Notes: generated by a model from the sequence alone, not told the origin. Positions 49,295-58,791 are shown, numbered from the stretch's first letter. The stretch is 64,000 nt of DNA from Streptococcus oralis (GCF_022749195.1 NZ_CP094226.1:1576001-1640000), one strand, 5' to 3'. Program-made: numbers and translations.

Positions 49295-49323
49295 TTGACA
49301 TTAGCAGCTATTTTCTCTATAAT
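49295..49323 (+). promoter_or_regulatory. Promoter of the DUF4190-like gene
   Basis: Consensus TTGACA (49295-49300), 17-bp spacer, TATAAT (49318-49323), 58 bp before the ATG. Confidence 0.88.
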
Positions 49324-49381
49324 AAACACTAACTACTGTGGATTGATAGCCATTCACAAAAGGAAAGGAGAGAGCTTTCAA

Positions 49382-50065
49382 ATGAAACCAGAGGAACAGA
49401 AAGTTTTAGGGATTTTGGCAACCATTTTTGGAGCCATCGCACTTTTAGGGTCCTGGATTCCATTTATTAACTATCTATCATTTTTCATCGCCATTGTCGC
49501 ATTTATCTTGGGGATTATCGGCCTTATCGTCAATCTCAAAAAACGGAAAACCATGGCCATTATCGGAACATCCCTCGCAGTTGCTTCTGTTGTACTTTTC
49601 TTTACGACCCAAGTACTGTACGCTAATGTCTACAAAGAGTTTATCAGGGAGTTTAACCGTTCCTACAGCGAGGCAAGTGCCTCAATGGAGCGCGAAGAAG
49701 AAAGCGACTTGACAGATGATAGCGCCTATTCCATCCCAGAGGAGGAAGAAAACGATACCTTCACCTGGACCCAAGAACAGTTCGACGCCTTAATCGAAGG
49801 TGACCTTGACAACAAAGGAAAAGGTGGTACCAACTACAAGGATATTATCAAAAAACACGGACTACCAGACTCCGAATTTGACTCCACTATCGGAGGGTAC
49901 GATACGAGAAAAATCACCTATATCTCCATTGGAGACAAGATCAAGACCGTTACCTTAACTTTTGCAAAACAGGACAATGGACAGCTCTTGCTCGTTCAAA
50001 AACATGCAGTCGGTCTAGGTCTTGAAAAAAGCAAGAAACAAAACGATTCTGAAACAAGAGTCTAA
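49382..50065 (+). CDS. Membrane protein with DUF4190-like N-terminal and SmpA/OmlA-like C-terminal region
   Basis: A 227-residue protein when started at MKPEEQKVLGIL, downstream of the consensus promoter; an open frame extending 53 codons further up would start before the promoter. Three hydrophobic helices (about 8-28, 30-52, 60-80) resemble DUF4190; an acidic linker (MEREEESDLTDD... PEEEENDTF) follows; the C-terminal part (YKDIIKKHGLPDSEFDS ... KTVTLTFAKQDNGQLLL) looks like a BLIP/SmpA-like fold that would face outside. Function unknown. It is divergent from the marR operon. Confidence 0.8.
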   Translation: MKPEEQKVLGILATIFGAIALLGSWIPFINYLSFFIAIVAFILGIIGLIVNLKKRKTMAIIGTSLAVASVVLFFTTQVLYANVYKEFIREFNRSYSEASASMEREEESDLTDDSAYSIPEEEENDTFTWTQEQFDALIEGDLDNKGKGGTNYKDIIKKHGLPDSEFDSTIGGYDTRKITYISIGDKIKTVTLTFAKQDNGQLLLVQKHAVGLGLEKSKKQNDSETRV

Positions 50066-50078
50066 GTTCAAATATCAA

Positions 50079-50111
50079 AAAAACGAACAGCTAGTAAAAC
50101 TGTTCGTTTTT
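50079..50111. terminator. Bidirectional terminator between the DUF4190-like gene and yebC
   Basis: Perfect stem AAAAACGAACAG (50079-50090) / CTGTTCGTTTTT (50100-50111). Confidence 0.88.
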
Positions 50112-50114
50112 CTA

Positions 50115-50831
50115 TTAAAATCCATCTACGTTTGTGTAGATCTTTTGTACGTCTTCATCGTCCTCAAGAACGCTGTAAAGTTTTTCAAAGGTTTCAAGGT
50201 CTTCGCCTGACAATTCCACTTCAGACTGAGGAATCATTTCCAATTCAGTCACTTGGAATTCTTCGATGCCAGACTCACGAAGGGCAACGATAGCCTTGTG
50301 GAGATCTGTTGGAGCTGTGTAAACCGTGATTGTTCCTTCTTCTGCTTCTACATCGTCCACATCCACATCTGCTTCTAGCAATTGCTCAAAGACTGCATCA
50401 GCGTCCTCACCTGCAAATACAATCACACCCTTGTTGTCAAAGAGGTATGAAACCGAACCTGAAGCACCCATGTTTCCGCCGTTTTTACCAAAGGCAGCAC
50501 GGACATTAGCTGCGGTACGGTTGACGTTTGAAGTCAAGGTATCCACAATCAACATAGAACCATTTGGTCCAAAACCTTCGTAACGTCCTTCTGTAAAGGT
50601 TTCGTCTGTGTTTCCTTTTGCTTTATCAATCGCTTTATCGATAACGTGTTTTGGCACTTGGGCTTGTTTAGCACGGTCGATAACGAATTTCAAAGCAGTG
50701 TTTGATTCTGGGTCTGGATCCCCTTTTTTAGCTGCTACATAGATTTCTACACCAAATTTTGCATATACTTTAGAGTTAGCTCCATCTTTAGCCGTTTTCT
50801 TGGCTACGATATTGGCCCATTTACGTCCCAT
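50115..50831 (-). CDS. yebC: YebC/PmpR family protein (TACO1-type)
   Basis: A 238-residue protein of the YebC family, starting [21 protein letters not shown] and containing the [17 protein letters not shown] signature (about 85-101). Members were long annotated as transcription regulators; more recent work on related proteins points to relief of ribosome stalling at proline stretches. It is monocistronic here. Confidence 0.94.
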   Translation of the reverse strand: MGRKWANIVAKKTAKDGANSKVYAKFGVEIYVAAKKGDPDPESNTALKFVIDRAKQAQVPKHVIDKAIDKAKGNTDETFTEGRYEGFGPNGSMLIVDTLTSNVNRTAANVRAAFGKNGGNMGASGSVSYLFDNKGVIVFAGEDADAVFEQLLEADVDVDDVEAEEGTITVYTAPTDLHKAIVALRESGIEEFQVTELEMIPQSEVELSGEDLETFEKLYSVLEDDEDVQKIYTNVDGF

Positions 50832-50927
50832 TAGGAATCTCCTTTTTTCACATTTTAATCTTTCTTATTATAACACAAGTTTTTTCGATTTTCACTAGAG
50901 GAAATGGATTTTATTCAGCAAATCCAG

Positions 50928-52298
50928 CTAGGAGTGTCCTTTAGCAGCCAAGATTGCCTTGCCTTCTTTTATCAGGGGATGGCGGAAAAGTGAAAAGTAC
51001 AGTTGGGTAGTCATGGCAACCCAGATAAGGGGTTCGCAAAGGATGACTCCCCTATAGCCTGCCCAAGGGATAATCAAAACCACAAAAACGATTTTCCCGA
51101 TTAGTTCTATAAAGCTGGAAACTAGAGGAAGGACTTTCTGCCCCAATCCCTGCAAGCAATTCCGATAAATCAGCAAAAGGCTCAAAATCGGATAAAAGAC
51201 TGAACTGATTTGCAGGTAGAGACTACCGTTTTCTACCAAGTAAGTATCTGTTGAACTGGCCAAGAAGGAAACCAAGCTCGGACTGGCAAAAAAGAGGGCG
51301 ATACAAATAAAACCTGCCCAGGACATGCTCAGGCGACTCCCAATACCAAGACCTTGAACAATGCGGTCTGGTCGCTTGGTCCCGAGATTTTGAGAGGCAA
51401 AGGTCGTCATAGCAGAAGAAATAGCCGTCATCGGAAGGAGGGCAAAGGCCATAATGCGTCTAGCTGCTGTTTGAGCACTAATAATCACAGCTCCAAAGGT
51501 ATTGACTGAAGACTGTAAAATCACACTACCTATGGACACAATCGAACTCATCAGCCCCATAGCCAAACCTTGCTCTAAAAGATCCGCGTACAAGGCCTTG
51601 TCCCATTTAAAATGCTTGAGTTGAGGGAGCAGTTCTGGAACACTCTTGCGGATATAATAAAAGCAGAGAACCGCTGATAAGCCTTGCGAGATAATGGTAG
51701 CAAGCCCCGCAGATTGAACTCCCAGATGCAGTTGCGTAATGAAATACAAATCCAGAACCACATTGATCAAGGCAGAGAAAATCAGGAAGCCAAGAGCTGC
51801 GAGACTGTCTCCAATGGACCGCAACAAACCCGCAAAAAGATTATAGGCAAAGCTGACACCGACACAGGTCACAATCATAGAAATATATTGATAGGACTGA
51901 GGAAGGATTTCTGCAGGGGTATCTAAATATTGCAAGAGTGGATACAAACCGACAAAGCCCATCAGCATAACCACAATGCTCAAAAGAGCACCTAAAATCC
52001 AAGTGGCTGCTACTGCTTCTTTAATTTTAGTGAAATTACGAGCCCCATAATAGCGGGCAATGACAATCCCCATCCCATTGCCAACACCAAGCGTAAAGCC
52101 TATAATCAAGTCAAAAATGGCAGTTGTCGCCCCTACTGCTGCCAAGGAATCTTGACCAAGAAATCGTCCAACAATCAAGACGTCAGCTGTATTATAAAGC
52201 TGTTGGAAAATATTTGACAGCAAGATTGGAAAGGCAAAGCTTAACAGCGCAGGAAGAATAGGACCATGTATCAAGTCCACGGATCGTTTCTTATTCAT
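50928..52298 (-). CDS. MATE-family efflux transporter
   Basis: A 456-residue protein with twelve predicted helices in two MatE repeats (first from about residue 16, second from about 240). The opening PILPALLSFAFPILLSNIFQQLYNTADVLIVG is typical of the NorM/DinF superfamily. It would expel cationic compounds using an ion gradient. It is not the recA-linked dinF: it lies about 1.2 kb beyond recA, with a divergent GNAT gene and a PspC gene between. Substrate unknown. Confidence 0.92.
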   Translation of the reverse strand: MNKKRSVDLIHGPILPALLSFAFPILLSNIFQQLYNTADVLIVGRFLGQDSLAAVGATTAIFDLIIGFTLGVGNGMGIVIARYYGARNFTKIKEAVAATWILGALLSIVVMLMGFVGLYPLLQYLDTPAEILPQSYQYISMIVTCVGVSFAYNLFAGLLRSIGDSLAALGFLIFSALINVVLDLYFITQLHLGVQSAGLATIISQGLSAVLCFYYIRKSVPELLPQLKHFKWDKALYADLLEQGLAMGLMSSIVSIGSVILQSSVNTFGAVIISAQTAARRIMAFALLPMTAISSAMTTFASQNLGTKRPDRIVQGLGIGSRLSMSWAGFICIALFFASPSLVSFLASSTDTYLVENGSLYLQISSVFYPILSLLLIYRNCLQGLGQKVLPLVSSFIELIGKIVFVVLIIPWAGYRGVILCEPLIWVAMTTQLYFSLFRHPLIKEGKAILAAKGHS

Positions 52299-52359
52299 AA
52301 AGCTATTATATCAGCTTTCTAAAGGAGCGACAAGGCTCTATCACTAAGTTTGCAATCAA

Positions 52360-52388
52360 TTGCTTACAGAGAGACAATTTGCTATAAT
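52360..52388 (+). promoter_or_regulatory. Promoter of the GNAT acetyltransferase gene
   Basis: TTGCTT (52360-52365), 17-bp spacer, TATAAT (52383-52388). Confidence 0.75.
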
Positions 52389-52407
52389 CAAGAAAAGGAG
52401 GTCATTT

Positions 52408-52962
52408 ATGAGTTTGACCAGTCAATTAATTACCGATGTATTTCCCGATCTGGATAAGGTTAAAAAGCTAAACAAGGAAGCATTCCCCGAGGAAGAACGA
52501 GTTCCTCTGTCTGAGTTTTTACGCTATCAAGACCGAGAAGACGCCCACTTTTTTGCTTTTTATAACCAAGAAGAGTTTGTCGGCTTTGCTTTTGCCATCT
52601 CCAATCCAAAGGCCTTCTATATCAGTTTTTTTGCCATCATGCCCCACTTGAGAAGCCACGGATATGGAAAAGAAATCATCGAAAAGTTGACTGATTTTTA
52701 CCAGCGAACCATGTTATTGGAAGTCGAGCGATTGGACGAAGAATGCGATAACTTGGAGCAGAGAAAGGCCCGCATGGATTTCTATCACCAAAATGGTTTC
52801 AAAACAGCCAACGCTTTTCTAGAGTACGATGGTTTGAGTTTTGAAATTCTCTACCGTGGCGACTATTTTGACGAAGAAGCCTATCGCGACATCTTCCAAA
52901 AGTTACAGAATGAACATTATTTTGACTTTCATATAGAGTATCGTCGTTTTAGCGACCATTAA
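52408..52962 (+). CDS. GNAT-family N-acetyltransferase
   Basis: A 184-residue protein started at MSLTSQLITDVF; AAAAGGAGG precedes this ATG by 8 bases, while a longer open frame would start inside the promoter. The acetyl-CoA site is the segment YISFFAIMPHLRSHGYGKEIIEKL (R/Q-x-x-G-x-G/A form as RSHGYG, about 88-93). The substrate is unknown. It is divergent from the MATE gene. Confidence 0.88.
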   Translation: MSLTSQLITDVFPDLDKVKKLNKEAFPEEERVPLSEFLRYQDREDAHFFAFYNQEEFVGFAFAISNPKAFYISFFAIMPHLRSHGYGKEIIEKLTDFYQRTMLLEVERLDEECDNLEQRKARMDFYHQNGFKTANAFLEYDGLSFEILYRGDYFDEEAYRDIFQKLQNEHYFDFHIEYRRFSDH

Positions 52963-53017
52963 ACAAGACTTATTCTTCTGGTGAAAAACCTCTCTTTTTC
53001 GATAGAAGCTACATATA

Positions 53018-53050
53018 AAAATGCATGCAATCTACGATTACATGCATTTT
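53018..53050. terminator. Bidirectional terminator between the GNAT and PspC-domain genes
   Basis: Stem AAAATGCATG (53018-53027) / CATGCATTTT (53041-53050) with flanking A and T runs. Confidence 0.82.
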
Positions 53051-53093
53051 TTATTTTCAACTGATCAGAATAAACTTTTATTCTCTCTATGGC

Positions 53094-53288
53094 TTAAGCT
53101 TCTGCATTGCCTTCTGGAAGAAGGAAGTAGAGAACAGCATAAGCCAAGATTCCAGAACCACCAAGTAGGGTGAAGATGATCCAAAGTGCACGAACAAGTG
53201 TGTGGTCCATGTTAAAGTAGTCAGCGACACCAGCACAAACACCAGCAATCTTTTTGTCTTGTACGTTACGAACAAGGCGTTTTTCCAT
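53094..53288 (-). CDS. PspC-domain small membrane protein
   Basis: A 64-residue protein that is essentially one PspC domain: KRLVRNVQDKKIAGVCAGVADYFN (basic and GVCAGVA motifs) followed by a hydrophobic pair of segments (about 30-58). PspC-type proteins respond to envelope stress. It is monocistronic with its own promoter. This name refers to phage-shock protein C, not the pneumococcal choline-binding protein. Confidence 0.92.
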   Translation of the reverse strand: MEKRLVRNVQDKKIAGVCAGVADYFNMDHTLVRALWIIFTLLGGSGILAYAVLYFLLPEGNAEA

Positions 53289-53319
53289 TATAGTAGTCTC
53301 CTTTTTATAGAATGATTTA

Positions 53320-53348
53320 ATTTTATCATCAAATTAAAAAAATTGCAA
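53320..53348 (-). promoter_or_regulatory. Promoter of the PspC-domain gene
   Basis: Minus strand TTGCAA (53343-53348), 17-bp spacer, TAAAAT (53320-53325). Confidence 0.65.
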
Positions 53349-53425
53349 TAGTTTTTTTAATTTTTTTGATTAAATACTCTTTTTTTACGCTTTTGAAGCT
53401 TATGGAGACTTAATAATTTAACATA

Positions 53426-53453
53426 AAAAGCAGAGAAGGACTTCTCCGCTTTT
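53426..53453 (-). terminator. Terminator after recA
   Basis: Minus-strand stem AAAAGCGGAGAAG / CTTCTCTGCTTTT (one wobble) followed by T, beginning 5 bp after the recA stop. Confidence 0.85.
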
Positions 53454-53457
53454 ATTT

Positions 53458-54609
53458 TTAATCTTCAATTTCGATTTCAAGTCCGTCGCCTAGGTCAAGT
53501 GTTACTTCTTGGTTAGGTGCTAGATCTTCTGCGACAGAGGTAGGAGTTGTCCCTTCTTCATCTTCAATCAAGCCATATTGAACACGGACTTGGTGGTCAA
53601 TGGCATCAAAGATTTCTGGGTGATCCGCCAAGTATTTCTTAGCATTTTCAGATCCTTGTCCGATTTTTTCACCCTTGTAAGAGTACCATGCTCCCGCTTT
53701 TTGGATGATATCGAGATCACTTGCAATCTTCAAGAGCTCACCAGTCTTAGAAATTCCTTCTCCGTACATGATTTCAACAAAGGCTTCCTTAAATGGTGGA
53801 GCCACCTTGTTTTTCACGACCTTGATCTTGGTTTCCTTACCGACATTGGTATCTTTTTGGTCACCAGTTCCCTTGATTTGCGTGCTTCCACGAACATCCA
53901 ATCGGACTGAAGCGTAGAATTTCAGAGCACGTCCACCAGGTGTTGTTTCTGGATTTCCAAACATTACTCCAACTTTTTCACGCAATTGGTTGATAAAGAT
54001 GGCAATTGTTTTGGTTTTATTGATAGAAGCTCCGAGTTTACGCATGGCCTGGCTCATCATACGAGCTTGCAAACCAACGTGGCTGTCACCAATATCCCCA
54101 TCAATTTCTGCACGAGGTACAAGGGCCGCAACCGAGTCGATAACGACAAGGTCAACTGCACCTGAGTCAATCAATTTTCCAGCAATTTCAAGACCTTGTT
54201 CACCTGAGTCTGGTTGTGACAAGAGCAATTCGTCAATGTTCACACCAAGGGCTGCAGCATAGGCTGGGTCAAGAGCATGTTCCGCATCGATAAAGGCTGC
54301 AATACCACCTTCTTTCTGTGCTTGCGCAACAGCGTGAAGGGCAACCGTTGTCTTACCAGATGATTCTGGTCCATAGATTTCGATGATACGTCCTTTAGGA
54401 TAACCACCTGAACCAAGGGCAATGTCAAGAGCCAATGAGCCTGAGCTCATCACTTGAACTTTTTGCTCCGCGCGCTCACCCAAGCGCATGATTGAGCCTT
54501 TACCAAAGTCTTTCTCAATCAATTTAAGAGCATCGTTCAATGCCTTTTCACGGTCTGCTCCAAATTTTTTCCCAATTTCATCTAATTTTTTTGTTGGTTT
54601 TTTCGCCAT
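53458..54609 (-). CDS. recA: Recombinase RecA
   Basis: A 383-residue recombinase. Walker [10 protein letters not shown] (about residues 79-87), Walker [11 protein letters not shown], loop L2 [20 protein letters not shown] and an acidic C-terminal tail ([16 protein letters not shown]) are present. It forms filaments on single-stranded DNA for recombination, repair and transformation. It lies 54 bp downstream of cinA, so it belongs to the competence-induced cinA operon, which ends right after recA here. Confidence 0.98.
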   Translation of the reverse strand: MAKKPTKKLDEIGKKFGADREKALNDALKLIEKDFGKGSIMRLGERAEQKVQVMSSGSLALDIALGSGGYPKGRIIEIYGPESSGKTTVALHAVAQAQKEGGIAAFIDAEHALDPAYAAALGVNIDELLLSQPDSGEQGLEIAGKLIDSGAVDLVVIDSVAALVPRAEIDGDIGDSHVGLQARMMSQAMRKLGASINKTKTIAIFINQLREKVGVMFGNPETTPGGRALKFYASVRLDVRGSTQIKGTGDQKDTNVGKETKIKVVKNKVAPPFKEAFVEIMYGEGISKTGELLKIASDLDIIQKAGAWYSYKGEKIGQGSENAKKYLADHPEIFDAIDHQVRVQYGLIEDEEGTTPTSVAEDLAPNQEVTLDLGDGLEIEIED

Positions 54610-54663
54610 TTTGTTCTCCTATATTCTACTGGTCCTTAGACCTATCTTTCATTATACCAAAAT

Positions 54664-55920
54664 TTAGTCACTTAATAAAGCCTTGCGAACTAGGTTAAAG
54701 GCATGCATGACCGCAATCTGTCGAACATCTGCTCGACTCCGTCCTGCGATATTAGCCTTGATCACCTCTGTCCCTTTTGCATGTGCCAGTCCAATAAAAA
54801 CTGTACCAGCTGGATGCCCCTCTAAGCTATCTGGTCCTGCCACACCCGTCAAACTAACTCCGTAGTCAGACAGAGTCTTGAGTCGAGCCTGCTCTGCCAT
54901 TTTTCGAGCCGTAAACTCAGAAACGACCCCGTGCTCTTTTAGCTCTTGCTCGGAAATATCCAACATCTTGGACTTTTCTTCTAGGCTGTAAGTGACAAAA
55001 CCGCCATTAAAGATTGCTGAAACGCCCGAAAAGTCTGCTAATGTCGCTTGAAAAAGACCTGCCGTCAAGCTTTCTGCCGCAGTAATGCTTTTCTGTCTCT
55101 TCTTTAGCTCTTCTACAACGACACTTGCGAGACTGGTTTCTTCCCCATATCCATAACAGATGTCTCGTAGAGAAATTCCCTCGAAAGTTTGGCGACTCAA
55201 GATTTGATTTTCTAAGATATCCAGTGCTTGATCAGCCTTTTCTTGACTGACTGCTTTTGTAGACAAGCGCAAGGTCACTTCTCCCGTCTTGGCATACGGC
55301 GCCAAAGTCGGATCGGTTTGATGGTCAATCAAATCCGCCAAAATGGTCACCAACTGACTCTCCCCAATTCCAAAGAAACGGAGCACTCGTGAGTATAACT
55401 TGGTGCCTGTCATCAGCTTGGGCAAGAGTTGATTTAAGACCATAGGTTTCAATTCACTAGGTGGTCCTGGAAGGACCACGTAGGTCACGCCATCCACTTC
55501 CGAAACCCCTCCTACTGCTAAACCTGTCTCATTTGGCAGTGGAGTCGCCCCTTCTACAATTTGGGCTTGACGCTCATTATTCGGTGTCCGAGCATAGTCA
55601 GGTCTATGATCAAAGAAAATATCCAGTTTCTCTTGTGCTTGAGGGTCAAACACCAGATCTTTTCCTAAAAATTTTGCCAGAGTTTGTTTGGTCAAATCAT
55701 CCTCAGTTGGTCCCAAGCCCCCTGTCAAAATCACAAGATTACTACGTTGACTCGCAATCTCAAGCAAGGACAAAAGACGAGCTTCATTATCTCCAACAGC
55801 TGTTTGGAAGTAGACATCTACCCCGATTTCGGCTAGTTTCTCTGATAAAAACTGAGCATTGGTATTGACAATCTGCCCCGTTAAAATTTCTGTTCCGACA
55901 GCAATAATTTCTGCTTTCAT
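54664..55920 (-). CDS. cinA: Competence-damage protein CinA
   Basis: A 418-residue protein with an N-terminal MoCF/COG1058 domain (about 1-170; [32 protein letters not shown]) and a C-terminal CinA/PncC amidohydrolase domain (about 255-415; [20 protein letters not shown]). CinA-type proteins hydrolyse NMN or ADP-ribose; in streptococci the gene is induced in competence and directs RecA to the membrane. A ComX-type cin-box lies 18 bp upstream of the start codon, and recA follows. Confidence 0.96.
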   Translation of the reverse strand: MKAEIIAVGTEILTGQIVNTNAQFLSEKLAEIGVDVYFQTAVGDNEARLLSLLEIASQRSNLVILTGGLGPTEDDLTKQTLAKFLGKDLVFDPQAQEKLDIFFDHRPDYARTPNNERQAQIVEGATPLPNETGLAVGGVSEVDGVTYVVLPGPPSELKPMVLNQLLPKLMTGTKLYSRVLRFFGIGESQLVTILADLIDHQTDPTLAPYAKTGEVTLRLSTKAVSQEKADQALDILENQILSRQTFEGISLRDICYGYGEETSLASVVVEELKKRQKSITAAESLTAGLFQATLADFSGVSAIFNGGFVTYSLEEKSKMLDISEQELKEHGVVSEFTARKMAEQARLKTLSDYGVSLTGVAGPDSLEGHPAGTVFIGLAHAKGTEVIKANIAGRSRADVRQIAVMHAFNLVRKALLSD

Positions 55921-55937
55921 GTTTCCTCCTACTTATC

Positions 55938-55945
55938 TATTCGAA
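55938..55945 (-). promoter_or_regulatory. cinA: cin-box (ComX/SigX promoter) of cinA-recA
   Basis: Minus strand TTCGAATA matches the consensus TACGAATA at seven of eight positions, with the AGGAGGA ribosome-binding site 11 bases beyond. Confidence 0.8.
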
Positions 55946-55957
55946 TTTTTTTGAAAA

Positions 55958-55981
55958 AATCGCAGGAAATTTCCCACGATT
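55958..55981 (-). terminator. Terminator after the LCP gene, just ahead of the cinA promoter
   Basis: Minus-strand hairpin AATCGTGGGAA / TTTCCTGCGATT (two wobbles) followed by TTTT. Confidence 0.7.
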
Positions 55982-55992
55982 TGATTCTTTTC

Positions 55993-57045
55993 TTATTCTG
56001 CTTCTTCGTTTGAAGTGTTAGTACTGGTTGAAGGTGCTGTCCGACCAAAGGCTGTTTCGTACAGTACCGCATTGGTTTCCAATTCTGTCACTGGCTCTTT
56101 ACCTAGTGAACGACGCAAGAGATTTTGCATCTCGAGCATATGTTCTGAAGTGACAATCTGATAAGAAATTCCCTGTAGCTCAGCATCTTCCCCACGCAAT
56201 TGATGCGTTTCGATATTCTTGAAAGAATCTTGATAGCCGAGCAATTGTGGAATGCTCTTAGCTGATAAGTCCACATTGGTCTGCATGTTATCACTCAAAG
56301 CTTTGAGGATGCCTTGATAATGACTCACACTGTTTAGGCTCAAAACCTTCTCAACGATCTTTTGAATGACTTCACGCTGACGTTTTTGACGACCATAGTC
56401 TCCTTCTGGGTCTTGGTAACGCATTCGTGAATACACCAGAGCTTCCTCACCATTCAAGGTTTGTTCTCCAACACCGATAGAAATCTTATTAAACTCTTCT
56501 TGGTCAGCAATCGAAATTGGGAAACCGAGTGTATTGTTGACGGTGATCCCACCAACTGCATCCACCAATTGTTGAAGTCCCTGCATGTTAACCATCACAT
56601 AGCGGTCAATGTGGATATTCATCATCTTTTGAATAGTAGAAATTGCAAGTTCCGCACCACCATTAGCATAGGCGGCATTGAGTTTAGCTTCCTGAACTTG
56701 ACCGTTTCCAGTCTCAATCTTGGTCAAAATATCCCGTTCCAAACTCATCATTGTGGTTTTCTTTGTTTTGGGATTAACCGTCAGGAGAATCATGGAATCA
56801 CTATTCCCCGCCCACGGGTCTGTACGTTCCACATTTCCCGTATCTACCCCCATCAAGAGGATAGTCAGAGGCTCAGTCGCTTCGATAACGTTGGTTTCTT
56901 CCCCGATTTTTTTGTAAGTCTTTTTACTTAGGGTTTCTGTTCCCTGTTGGTAGATGGTATAGCCATAAACCGCTACACCTAAAACTGTTACTGCTAGGAA
57001 ACCTAGCACCATTCCAATTAATTTTTTAATCATCTCGTTATTCAT
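55993..57045 (-). CDS. lytR: LytR-CpsA-Psr family protein (LytR/BrpA type)
   Basis: A 350-residue LCP enzyme with one N-terminal helix (about residues 10-30) and the LCP domain (about 75-235; LLMGVDTGN, SLERDILTKIE, KLNAAYANGGAELAISTIQ, YSRMRYQDPEGDYGRQKRQ). LCP proteins attach glycopolymers such as teichoic acids to peptidoglycan outside the membrane. It overlaps the GNAT gene upstream by 8 bp. It is separate from the polysaccharide-locus LCP protein in this window. Confidence 0.92.
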   Translation of the reverse strand: MNNEMIKKLIGMVLGFLAVTVLGVAVYGYTIYQQGTETLSKKTYKKIGEETNVIEATEPLTILLMGVDTGNVERTDPWAGNSDSMILLTVNPKTKKTTMMSLERDILTKIETGNGQVQEAKLNAAYANGGAELAISTIQKMMNIHIDRYVMVNMQGLQQLVDAVGGITVNNTLGFPISIADQEEFNKISIGVGEQTLNGEEALVYSRMRYQDPEGDYGRQKRQREVIQKIVEKVLSLNSVSHYQGILKALSDNMQTNVDLSAKSIPQLLGYQDSFKNIETHQLRGEDAELQGISYQIVTSEHMLEMQNLLRRSLGKEPVTELETNAVLYETAFGRTAPSTSTNTSNEEAE

Positions 57046-57559
57046 TTATCAGCTTGCCCATAAGACAAACATCTAAAAATATCCCTTCTGCTAAATAGGC
57101 TCCTCTTTCTTGTAAGCCTTCTGTGATAAATCCCATTTTTGAGTAGAGGTGGATAGCGGCCTCGTTTCGTTTTTGTACACTGAGTTGCAAACGGCGCAAG
57201 ACACCACTGGATTTAGCCCACTCGATGCCTTCTTCTAGAAGTATAGTCGCCAAGCCTTGGTTCCAGAATTTCTTGCGAACTGCTAGAAAAACATCACCGA
57301 TATGTCGAACTCTTAAATGTTGGTCTGCTGTGATATTTAAGACTCCTGCAATCTCAGCATTCAGTAAGGCGAGGAGAGTAATTTGATTCTCTGATGTAGC
57401 TTGTTTTTCGATAAAAAGAGCCATTTCAGAAGCTGTCATCATGATACCATTTTCATCCAAGCTGGTAAAATCTGTCTCTTGACCAACACAATCTAAAAAT
57501 GCAATTAAGGCTGTAGCATCTAAAATCTCTGCCTCACGAATACACAACTCATACTCCAT
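57038..57559 (-). CDS. GNAT-family N-acetyltransferase
   Basis: A 173-residue protein when started at MEYELCIREAE, the ATG 7 bases after AAGGAG and overlapping the tsaE stop by 11 bp; a 13-residue longer form is less likely. The acetyl-CoA loop is the RKKFWNQGLATILLEEG segment (NQGLA, about 112-116). It is related to RimI/RimJ-type or spermidine-type acetyltransferases; the substrate is unknown. It is sandwiched between tsaE and lytR as in pneumococcus. Confidence 0.88.
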   Translation of the reverse strand: MEYELCIREAEILDATALIAFLDCVGQETDFTSLDENGIMMTASEMALFIEKQATSENQITLLALLNAEIAGVLNITADQHLRVRHIGDVFLAVRKKFWNQGLATILLEEGIEWAKSSGVLRRLQLSVQKRNEAAIHLYSKMGFITEGLQERGAYLAEGIFLDVCLMGKLINE

Positions 57560-57992
57560 CTTGAAGCTCCTTGATGAGTTGTTCAGCCCGAGAGCCATGA
57601 GCCGTAAAATGAAGACAACGACCCTCAGCTTCTTTCAAAATTTCCAACTCCAAGTAAGAATCTGGTAAATCTTCACCCAAAAGATGCCCCCACTCAATAA
57701 CAGTCACACCACCTCCAAAGAGAAACTCATCCAAGTCAATAGAATCAGCATCACCTTCGATACGGTAGACATCCAAGTGGTAAAGTGGCAAACGCCCTTC
57801 GTACTCTCTGACAATGGTATAGGTTGGACTTTTAATCATCTGATGGATATCCAAGCCCTTAGCAAGGCCCTTTGTAAAGGTTGTTTTACCCGCACCCAAC
57901 TCTCCAGTCAAGATCAGAACATCGTCTTTTTGAAGCAAATGGCCTAATCTTTCTCCGAGAGCTAGAAGCTCTTCTTCATTTTTTGTGTGCAT
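57549..57992 (-). CDS. tsaE: tRNA threonylcarbamoyladenosine biosynthesis ATPase TsaE
   Basis: A 147-residue P-loop protein. Walker A GELGAGKTTFTKGLAKGL (about 30-47), SPTYTIVREYEG and LYHLDVYRIEG are diagnostic. It works with TsaB and TsaD to make t6A37 in tRNAs reading ANN codons. It has its own extended -10 promoter but may also receive transcription from comM. Confidence 0.95.
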   Translation of the reverse strand: MHTKNEEELLALGERLGHLLQKDDVLILTGELGAGKTTFTKGLAKGLDIHQMIKSPTYTIVREYEGRLPLYHLDVYRIEGDADSIDLDEFLFGGGVTVIEWGHLLGEDLPDSYLELEILKEAEGRCLHFTAHGSRAEQLIKELQDGV

Positions 57993-57998
57993 GCTACT

Positions 57999-58007
57999 AT
58001 TATACCA
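57999..58007 (-). promoter_or_regulatory. Extended -10 promoter of tsaE
   Basis: Minus strand TGGTATAAT, 7 bp upstream of the tsaE start codon (so the leader would be very short); TTCACA lies 18 bp further up. Confidence 0.45.
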
Positions 58008-58075
58008 AAAAGTTTTCTTTTGTGTGAATTTTCTTTATGGACTTACTATAACAATTTTGAAAGATTCTCCTCCAC

Positions 58076-58699
58076 TTAAAAGAATACAACTACTGAAAAA
58101 ACAAACAGGATATCCCGAATCAGGTGTCCATAAAAGGAGATTTCCCTTTGGATACATTTGGGAAAAAGGAAACGTGCGCATAGAAAACCAACACTGATAT
58201 AAATGAGAATCGAGGAAATCACTAAGGGATTCCTCAAGAAAACCATCGTAGCTAGAACGGAAATGACGACTGTTTTCTTTTTATTTAGGTGATTTTCTAT
58301 ATCGCGAAAAATTTTATCAAAAGGTAAGAAAATCAATAGATCTACTCCTAGCAAGAAAAAAAAGGAGGGCAAAAAGAGGTCAACCAATTCCTGCTGCAAT
58401 TTGCTAGTGGTTTGGATGCTTTCTGAGAGAACCAGACAGGTTGCCAGAAGATTGACTACTAAAAGGAGGCAATAAACAAGACTCACTTTCTTTTGAACAT
58501 GCAAAATACTATGTCTAGACTGGTCTGCTGTATGGAAATAATTTATCCCAGCGCACAAAACAGAAATTCCTACTATCAAAATCAAAAAATAAGCATTGGT
58601 CTGTTTTAAAGATAAAAAGGATTCTTTCCATAATAGGCAACTAGAAAAACTAATCTGGATGACTGCAATCAACAACAATAGGCGAATTGATTTTACCAT
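58076..58699 (-). CDS. comM: ComM-like membrane protein (competence immunity candidate)
   Basis: A 207-residue polytopic protein with about six helices, started at MVKSIRLLLLIAV, whose ATG has GGGAGGGAG upstream; a longer open frame would run through the promoter. Size and position, directly upstream of tsaE-GNAT-lytR, match pneumococcal comM, which protects competent cells from the murein hydrolase CbpD. No canonical cin-box was seen before it, only a TATAAT at 58722-58727. The call rests on synteny and a remembered N-terminal resemblance, so it needs an alignment. Confidence 0.62.
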   Translation of the reverse strand: MVKSIRLLLLIAVIQISFSSCLLWKESFLSLKQTNAYFLILIVGISVLCAGINYFHTADQSRHSILHVQKKVSLVYCLLLVVNLLATCLVLSESIQTTSKLQQELVDLFLPSFFFLLGVDLLIFLPFDKIFRDIENHLNKKKTVVISVLATMVFLRNPLVISSILIYISVGFLCARFLFPKCIQREISFYGHLIRDILFVFSVVVFF

Positions 58700-58721
58700 T
58701 TCTTCTCCCTCCCTATATGGG

Positions 58722-58727
58722 ATTATA
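58722..58727 (-). promoter_or_regulatory. -10 element upstream of the comM-like gene
   Basis: Minus strand TATAAT 22 bp before the ATG; no recognisable -35 and no TACGAATA box nearby. Confidence 0.45.
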
Positions 58728-58791
58728 CCTTGTGAGGAGTTTGAAATGATTGTTTCCGCCTCAAGTGTCCATTTTTTGTGCTCAACTGACC

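Noticed and set aside
50928..52298. MATE gene considered as dinF of the recA operon
   Set aside because: It is separated from recA by a terminator, the PspC gene and a gene on the opposite strand, so it is not the recA-linked dinF.
58700..58730. Possible cin-box before the comM-like gene
   Set aside because: The best octamer matches the TACGAATA consensus at only about half the positions.
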